Shown in pieces: positions 59,081 to 64,000 of a DNA stretch of 64,000 nt. This stretch comes from Fluviicola chungangensis. GTDB lineage: Bacteria > Bacteroidota > Bacteroidia > Flavobacteriales_D > Crocinitomicaceae. Positions within the stretch are counted from its first letter, which is position 1. The number at the start of each line of letters is the position of its first letter. Under the pieces are notes generated by a model. It was not told the origin of the DNA and made no database searches. It was given only the letters and a program-made list of their open reading frames with translations. A program made the position numbers and the translations under genes. The DNA lies in the NCBI RefSeq assembly GCF_007558725.1, contig NZ_VLPL01000001.1, positions 414,709 through 478,708 on the forward strand, read 5' to 3'.

Positions 59081-60544
59081 TTATTTAACTCTCCGATTAT
59101 GCCTAAATACGTAACTTGTAAAATCTCTAAAAAAATTCTTCTTTATTACAATGCGATTATGCGGTGAATCGTCGTAATTGGCTACTTCAAATTCGGTTGA
59201 GGTAACTAGTTTCCCATCCACATTAAACCTAAAAAAATATTCATCTGGTTCCATGGGAAATTCGCTTACCCACTTATCACCAACTTTCACTAGCAAATTT
59301 TCATATTGATAATAGGAATAATCAATCAATACAAATTTGGCATCCTGAAAATCATCAACTTCCAGACGGTAAAAATTGTTAGATGGGAACTTTCCATTTA
59401 ATTTATTTTTGAAAAGGATCATTTCTTGTTCTTTTGGGAAAGACTTTAATCCTTCATCCAAACAAGCAATCGCCATCTCTTTTTCTCCCCTGCAATACAA
59501 GGCAAAGCTATTGATTGAGTAATCTTTTCGCTCCCATTTTATTTGTTTTAAAAAATGTTCAAATACCGGATAGGAATCAAAATTTGCTTCCATATCGATC
59601 AATCCCGTAACAAGCAAACGCATCCAGGTTAGTCGTTGGGTAGAATCTTTAATGGATTCCATCAATTCAATGGATGTGGCCGTGGCTTTCTTCTCAGCTG
59701 CAGTATGAGCTTTAACCATTATGTTATCACTAAACAGATCACAGATATACATAGAAGTTCTGCCTTTATTTAGCAACTCTTGAATTGATGTTTTATAGGT
59801 GTTTTTGTAATCTAATCCGAAATAAAACCAAATTTCTCCGGTTGTCAAATTATGAATATTTGAATAGATTGTGCTTACACCACTTGAATAAAATTGATGT
59901 GTAGAATCACAAATTTGCGTGAACAATTCAAAGGATGGTTCGTTGTTTTTTAACATGCGTTGTGCAATCGGCATTCGGAAACATTTTTCACCATCTTCAT
60001 CACCTATGTCAGGATGACATGCGTTGTAGTTTGTAGAAGCCAGATAATTATCTTTTGTAATCCACATACTATCAGCCACAATTATTGCTAAATTTCCGTG
60101 CCTATCAGCCAAATGAAGTTGACTATTTTCAATTCCCGGGATTTTATATTTTTTGTATAAAGCCATCACCTCCTGAACGGATGTGAAGTGTTGCATGATA
60201 TACTCAAACATTTTTACGTGACCTCCAGGATAATATTCTTTGTTTTCGTTTGTTGTATTCTTTGTAAAGGGAACCCAATTGAAATCAAAAAACAGTCCAG
60301 CCTCATTGACGCCGCCTTGCATTCCTTGCTTTGGATCATTATAAGTAAAGTAAACATATCCAAGCTCACCGTTATTGGCAGGAACAATATTGATCAGATT
60401 TTTAAATGTGAAGAGGTTGTCCTCATTGTTGCCTGTCCAAACTTGTCCTTTTTTATCCTTTGCACTGATGATTGTACAAGCAACTATATTTGTTGTCGCG
60501 AACAGAAAGGAAAATAGTATCATTGAGTTTTTTAATATTCTCAT
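59081..60544 (-). CDS. Secreted Ntn-hydrolase-like protein (C-N hydrolase/CGH type)
   Basis: 487 residues. A signal peptide (about 1-22) is followed directly by CTIISAKDKKGQVWTGNNEDN, matching the Cys nucleophile and following motif of choloylglycine hydrolase / isopenicillin N acyltransferase-like Ntn-hydrolases. Then GELGYVYFTYNDPKQGMQGGVNEAGLFFD, and later STNYNACHPD. The remaining 200 residues include a helical part and a beta-rich C-terminus. Probable role: cleavage of an amide in an envelope or exogenous substrate. A one-gene cassette between sites H and I. Confidence 0.82.
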   Translation of the reverse strand: MRILKNSMILFSFLFATTNIVACTIISAKDKKGQVWTGNNEDNLFTFKNLINIVPANNGELGYVYFTYNDPKQGMQGGVNEAGLFFDFNWVPFTKNTTNENKEYYPGGHVKMFEYIMQHFTSVQEVMALYKKYKIPGIENSQLHLADRHGNLAIIVADSMWITKDNYLASTNYNACHPDIGDEDGEKCFRMPIAQRMLKNNEPSFELFTQICDSTHQFYSSGVSTIYSNIHNLTTGEIWFYFGLDYKNTYKTSIQELLNKGRTSMYICDLFSDNIMVKAHTAAEKKATATSIELMESIKDSTQRLTWMRLLVTGLIDMEANFDSYPVFEHFLKQIKWERKDYSINSFALYCRGEKEMAIACLDEGLKSFPKEQEMILFKNKLNGKFPSNNFYRLEVDDFQDAKFVLIDYSYYQYENLLVKVGDKWVSEFPMEPDEYFFRFNVDGKLVTSTEFEVANYDDSPHNRIVIKKNFFRDFTSYVFRHNRRVK

Positions 60545-60631
60545 TTAGGTTGTATTGTATTTTTATAATTAAATCTGTTCATTCAATAACAATCAAACTT
60601 TCGTTTAAGTATCGGATTGATGCTGAACTTT

Positions 60632-60766
60632 CCCATAACGTTTTGCGGCTTGGCGTAGTGGCGGATTTTTAGCACAAAAGTTCAATCGAAGAACTGCACT
60701 TGAACCTACTACAAAACTGTCATACGAAGCACTGAACCCGCCATTACGCCAAACCGCTGTTAGCCG
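60632..60766 (-). repeat. attC-like palindrome (site I)
   Basis: Left end CCCATAACGTTTTGC, right end CGCTGTTAGCCG. Inner arms GCGGCTTGGCGTAGTGGCGG (60645-60664) and CCGCCATTACGCCAAACCGC (60738-60757) pair with only two mismatches around a 73-base loop. The right edge is 20 bp from the restriction enzyme stop codon. Confidence 0.87.
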
Positions 60767-60786
60767 TTCGCCCTTCTTTTCTGTCG

Positions 60787-61887
60787 TCACATTTGAGATA
60801 TGATATTGTTCCATTCTTTCTTATGCTCAAACTTTAGTGCGGTGTCAATTTCAATAAGATTTACATAGTTCTCAATGAACTCTGATGTGTCAGAAAGAAG
60901 TCGTAAATAATACTTTAGAGAATTTGTCAAGCCGTTTGCAATTACGTGGCAACCGTGAATATTTTTGATTCGCTCAATTTCTTTGTTGATTTCGTCCGCT
61001 TGTGAAGTGTCAATATTTGCAGTTGAAAGCAAGTAATAGCGGTTTACTTGTGTGGTCTTAAATTTCTCAAATGCGTCTTTAACAAGCTGTGCTGTTATCG
61101 GAATGCCGTGTTTGACTTCTACTGCTTCAAACGCTCTTTCTTTTTCGTCAACAATGTCTATGTCGCCAATGCGTCCGCTTCGGCTGTCAGCCGAAGTATG
61201 GCTTTCCATTGGTAATAATACTTTTCCTTCAAATCTTTTTGTTTCATTAATTAAGCATTGGTAAGCTGCATACAAGGCTAAAACAGGAAGTCTTGATGCA
61301 CCTTCTGCTGAATATTTTGTGTCAAAATGTTTGCTCAATAAATCAATTATTGTTGCAATTGGAAGATTAAGAGGTTTTGCTAAGTCTATATGCTGTGCGT
61401 TTCTTTGGATAATTAGTCCTTGAAACAAAAAACTTAAAAGTTTATCTATGTCTTTTCCTTTTTGGATAAAGTCAATGGTTTGTAAAAATGCGGTCTTTAA
61501 TGAGTCGGGTCTTATTGCACCTGAATAGTTTGAATCATAAGGAACTTTTTGCTCCAATGAGCGTGTAAGCCATCCACTCTCTGCCATTGCAGGAAATTTT
61601 ACACTTTTTAGAAACGGTGTGATAAACTTTGAATCAAAAGTCCTTCCTGAATAACCGTTTGGAATACTGGTTTGGTGGTTTCTAATGTCTTGGTCAGGAT
61701 TAAGTTTTTTGTAAACAGAACTTGTTAAGATGACAGTAATAACTGCTTTTGCTGATTCAGACCTTCCCAAAATTTCAAGAAGATGGTTTGCAATAGTTGA
61801 ATCTAAGTCGGATTTGATTTCATTATCGGAACCAACAACTGCCATTGATTCGTTATAGATTTTCTCTAAAAATTCGGTTGGTTCCAT
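60787..61887 (-). CDS. Type II restriction endonuclease (probably SacI-like)
   Basis: 366 residues, cytosolic. The likely PD-(D/E)xK site is GDIDIVDEKERAFEAVEVKHG (D...ExK), near residue 245. Wider phrasing (LSFLFQGLIIQRNAQHIDLA, RLPVLALYAAYQCLINETKRFEGKVLLPME) fits my memory of the SacI restriction enzyme family, but that is recall, not a search. It starts 1 bp after the methyltransferase stop, in one operon with it and the XRE gene, so the recognition site should match the methyltransferase's. Confidence 0.82.
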   Translation of the reverse strand: MEPTEFLEKIYNESMAVVGSDNEIKSDLDSTIANHLLEILGRSESAKAVITVILTSSVYKKLNPDQDIRNHQTSIPNGYSGRTFDSKFITPFLKSVKFPAMAESGWLTRSLEQKVPYDSNYSGAIRPDSLKTAFLQTIDFIQKGKDIDKLLSFLFQGLIIQRNAQHIDLAKPLNLPIATIIDLLSKHFDTKYSAEGASRLPVLALYAAYQCLINETKRFEGKVLLPMESHTSADSRSGRIGDIDIVDEKERAFEAVEVKHGIPITAQLVKDAFEKFKTTQVNRYYLLSTANIDTSQADEINKEIERIKNIHGCHVIANGLTNSLKYYLRLLSDTSEFIENYVNLIEIDTALKFEHKKEWNNIISQM

Positions 61888-61888
61888 T

Positions 61889-63109
61889 CTATTTCTCGAT
61901 TTTTAAAAGTTGTTTTTTAATTTGCTCGCCTACTGCTTTAATCATTGGAACAGCAACGGAATTCCCAATTTGTTTGTAAAGCTCTGCTTTGTTGTTTAAG
62001 AGTTTGAATTTGTTCGGAAAACCCATAATTCTATAACATTCTTGAATAGTAAGTTTTCTAACTTCTCCTTCGTGCCAAATCCAAAATCTACCTGATGATT
62101 CTTGAGAGGGTAGTGCAGGATGCACTCCTTCTGTCGAATAGATTCTGTTTGGTTGTTTATGAACTCTTGAAAGATGCTCTGTCCCTGGTCTTACTCCTGC
62201 TTTTCTAATTGTTTTATTTCTGTAACCAGCGAATACTAAGCCTGAATCTTGAATTTTTTGCTCGTCCAAAATAGTGTATGGCTCATCCAGATATTCAAAT
62301 TCATTCTCTTTGTCTAAAAAGTCTTTAAGTGCTGGTTTAGGTTTCTTTTTAATTTTTGCAAAGTCAAATTTGGTTTCCTTGTGTCCAATTATAATTATGC
62401 GTTCTCTGTTTTGTGGCAAACCAAAATCAGATGCATTTAATACCTTTTTTGAAACAACATAACCTAACTCTGCAAGGTGCTGAACAATTGTTGAAAGTGT
62501 TCTCTTATTATCGTGGTAAACTAAGTGTTTAACATTCTCAAGGAACACAACTTTAGGTTGTCTTTTTTCAATAAGTTCAAAAACGTGATAAATCAATGTT
62601 CCCCGTGTATCTTCAAAACCTTTCATTTTTCCCGATATACTGAAAGGTTGACAAGGAAAACCTGCACAAAGAATATCGTGTTTAGGAACTATGTCCAAAT
62701 TCAGTTTTGTAATGTCGCCAAATGGAACTTCCCCAAAGTTGTATTCATAGGCTCTTTGTGCGTGATAGTTGAACTCTGATGAAAAAACACATTTACCGCC
62801 AAGTTCTTGTAATGGAATTCTAAACCCACCAATACCTGCGAAAAGGTCAATAAAAGTAAACTCCGGATTTTCAGGTGCTGGAAAAGAAATGTCCCACTTT
62901 ATTGGAAGCATTGCCTGTAATTCAGGCTCTGCAACAAGATTTAATTCTTCATTTATAGTTTCAAAGTATTCCTTTGCTCTTTTTTCAAAAGATTTTGAAA
63001 CTCCATTTGTATGGTTGTGAAGATAGTGCGTGAAAAAAGCTAAATCTTCTGCATTACCATTTAAGGTTTCAACTTTCAGCTTGTCTCGAAGTTTTGAATA
63101 TTTTATCAT
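61889..63109 (-). CDS. DNA (cytosine-5-)-methyltransferase
   Basis: 406 residues. C5-methyltransferase motifs in order: FIDLFAGIGGFRIPLQ (motif I, SAM), GFPCQPFSISG (IV, catalytic Cys), ENVKHLVYHD (VI), QNRERIIIIG (VIII) and the C-terminal ECYRIMGFPNKF...QIGNSVAVPMI (IX-X). About 90 residues precede motif I. It protects host DNA from the neighbouring restriction enzyme and is 3 bp downstream of the XRE gene. Confidence 0.95.
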   Translation of the reverse strand: MIKYSKLRDKLKVETLNGNAEDLAFFTHYLHNHTNGVSKSFEKRAKEYFETINEELNLVAEPELQAMLPIKWDISFPAPENPEFTFIDLFAGIGGFRIPLQELGGKCVFSSEFNYHAQRAYEYNFGEVPFGDITKLNLDIVPKHDILCAGFPCQPFSISGKMKGFEDTRGTLIYHVFELIEKRQPKVVFLENVKHLVYHDNKRTLSTIVQHLAELGYVVSKKVLNASDFGLPQNRERIIIIGHKETKFDFAKIKKKPKPALKDFLDKENEFEYLDEPYTILDEQKIQDSGLVFAGYRNKTIRKAGVRPGTEHLSRVHKQPNRIYSTEGVHPALPSQESSGRFWIWHEGEVRKLTIQECYRIMGFPNKFKLLNNKAELYKQIGNSVAVPMIKAVGEQIKKQLLKIEK

Positions 63110-63112
63110 AGC

Positions 63113-63439
63113 TTAAAAGTTTATCTTACCTTGTTGTTGATTTTTGATTCGCATATACTTTGCCTTTTCTTCAGCCGCTTTTAAAATTTGGCTTGGTTCT
63201 TCTTGGGGATAAATAATTTCAGCAATTTTCTCACTGAAATATTCGTGTTCCAATTGTTTAAGGTCAAGGTCAAAAATTTTTGAAAGCTTCGGTAAAACGT
63301 CCACTGGCACATTTCTCTTTCCGTTTTCAATTTTGGAAAGTGTTGATTGGTCAATGTCTAAAGCAGCTGCAAGTTTAGTCAGTGTCAAACCGTTGTCTGC
63401 CCTAAGTTTGTGAATGTATTCTCCGAATGTTTCTTTCAT
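63113..63439 (-). CDS. XRE family regulator of the R-M system (C-protein-like)
   Basis: 108 residues. HTH_3 domain at about 5-62: IHKLRADNGLTLTKLAAALDIDQSTLSKIENGKRN, with recognition helix DQSTLSKIENG. The C-terminal 45 residues are acidic then basic (EEPSQILKAAEEKAKYMRIK). It is the first gene of the operon, as in controller-protein R-M systems, although C proteins are usually shorter (about 80 residues). Confidence 0.87.
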   Translation of the reverse strand: MKETFGEYIHKLRADNGLTLTKLAAALDIDQSTLSKIENGKRNVPVDVLPKLSKIFDLDLKQLEHEYFSEKIAEIIYPQEEPSQILKAAEEKAKYMRIKNQQQGKINF

Positions 63440-63558
63440 TTTCTTGAAATTTTCGCCTTGACAATTTTGGCAAATTTACGAATAAGTTTGATTCTTTTCT
63501 GTCAAAGTCTGGAAAATTTAAGTCGGTTTATTTTCGGTGGTGTCGTCTTTTAGGGTGA

Positions 63559-63693
63559 CGGCTAACGGTTTCGGGCTTTGCGTTGGTGGGCTTTTGAAAC
63601 TGTAAATTGTCTACCAACACCAACGTTTATTAATTGCTCAAATGTTTCTATTACCACTGTCCGCCCACCAACGCAAAGCCCGTGTTAGTAGCC
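63559..63693 (-). repeat. attC-like palindrome (site J), 20-bp perfect arms
   Basis: Left end CGGCTAACGGTTT, right end CGTGTTAGTAGCC. Inner arms CGGGCTTTGCGTTGGTGGGC (63572-63591) and GCCCACCAACGCAAAGCCCG (63663-63682) are perfect 20-bp inverted repeats with a 71-base loop. It lies 120 bp upstream of the XRE start and 8 bp from the stop of the partial gene at 63702. Confidence 0.9.
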
Positions 63694-63701
63694 GTTTTAA
63701 A

Positions 63702-64000
63702 TTAGCTTCCCAAATCCAAACTATATAAAGGAGGTTGAGATTTTTTAAGTAGGGAAAGACCTTCAAAAAAATGCTTGTCGAGATTAGCTAATTGCTTTGT
63801 CACTTTGTTATTAATCTTAAAAAGCAACTCCGAGTCTGTAAAATAGCTCCCATTGTCTGCTTTCAGACTAAATTGCAACTCGTGATCGTCATCATTTTCG
63901 TCATTGTATTCGAGTAAAATTTCAATTTCATTCAATGGAATTTGACTATCCTCCGAAAGTTCACCCTTAATTTGTTCTTTGAAGGCATTTAGAGATTCGA
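63702..64000 (-). CDS. Partial hypothetical gene at right edge
   Basis: The frame is open to the window edge; 98 codons are visible, reading ESLNAFKEQIKGELSEDSQI, then PLNEIEILLEYNDENDDDHE and on to LYSLDLGS. It is polar and acidic with no signal or membrane segment in view. The N-terminus is cut off. It follows site J by 8 bp and so belongs to the next cassette. Confidence 0.65.
   Translation of the reverse strand, partial: ESLNAFKEQIKGELSEDSQIPLNEIEILLEYNDENDDDHELQFSLKADNGSYFTDSELLFKINNKVTKQLANLDKHFFEGLSLLKKSQPPLYSLDLGS

Overview
The window looks like the chromosome of a member of the Bacteroidota, probably Flavobacteriales; a Crocinitomicaceae/Fluviicola-like host is a guess. The reasons are two proteins with C-terminal type IX secretion sorting domains (7170-8528 and 57315-58373), Bacteroidota-type promoter boxes (TAnnTTTG with TTG 19 bases upstream, clearest at 37076-37105), weak or absent Shine-Dalgarno sequences, and families typical of the phylum (DUF4199 with LuxR, WG repeats, GH92, BspA/DUF285 repeats, DUF1801, DinB). 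No rRNA, tRNA, CRISPR array, transposase or integrase gene was recognised.

Region 1 (1 to about 49.1 kb) is a dense, mostly minus-strand stretch of ordinary housekeeping and stress genes. From left to right it holds: a start-only fragment; a decayed HEAT-like pseudogene; a CPBP protease; WG-repeat and lipoprotein genes; a TetR gene beside a small membrane/rhodanese operon with a 15-bp inverted-repeat operator; a PQQ-type sugar dehydrogenase sorted by T9SS; a GH92 mannosidase; LuxR plus DUF4199; DinB, DUF1801, GNAT, VOC and SRPBCC stress-type genes; a GlxA-type regulator; OsmC; a duplicated pair of small lipoproteins with duplicated terminators; an AraC/SDR pair; a 106-bp tandem repeat; a B12-binding radical SAM enzyme; an autoregulated ArsR-SRPBCC pair with paired operators; SMUG2; an L,D-transpeptidase; a class C beta-lactamase-fold hydrolase; and a DUF285 surface protein. 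Several genes here are visibly broken: the L,D-transpeptidase has a 1-nt frameshift, an AraC gene has an in-frame amber codon, the gene ending at 46778 is cut from its signal peptide by a frameshift in an A7 run, and there are remnants at 167-495 and 3625-3769.

Region 2 (about 49.1 to 64 kb) is more A+T-rich and looks accessory. Unrelated genes or small operons (GNAT; AraC+NmrA; ankyrin; DUF1295; Kazal; GNAT; HxlR with a divergent NmrA/monooxygenase pair; a hypothetical; a VWA lipoprotein; a DUF3592-like protein; an Ntn-hydrolase; a complete C-protein/methyltransferase/restriction enzyme system; a partial hypothetical) are separated by imperfect palindromes of 58-135 bp. Each begins with TAACG plus T-rich bases and ends in TGTTA on the plus strand. 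They have different inner arms but the same polarity, and their right edge lies 2-46 bp from a minus-strand stop codon in most cases. The layout is that of a mobile gene-cassette array (attC-like, integrase not in the window). This is the main candidate for an undescribed or poorly described system. Its left boundary appears to be at about 49115, where the first cassette abuts the 3' stump of another gene.

The shared theme of both regions is small-molecule and stress response: one-component regulators (TetR, ArsR, HxlR, AraC x5, GlxA) next to oxidoreductases, N-acetyltransferases and VOC proteins, plus surface and envelope proteins.
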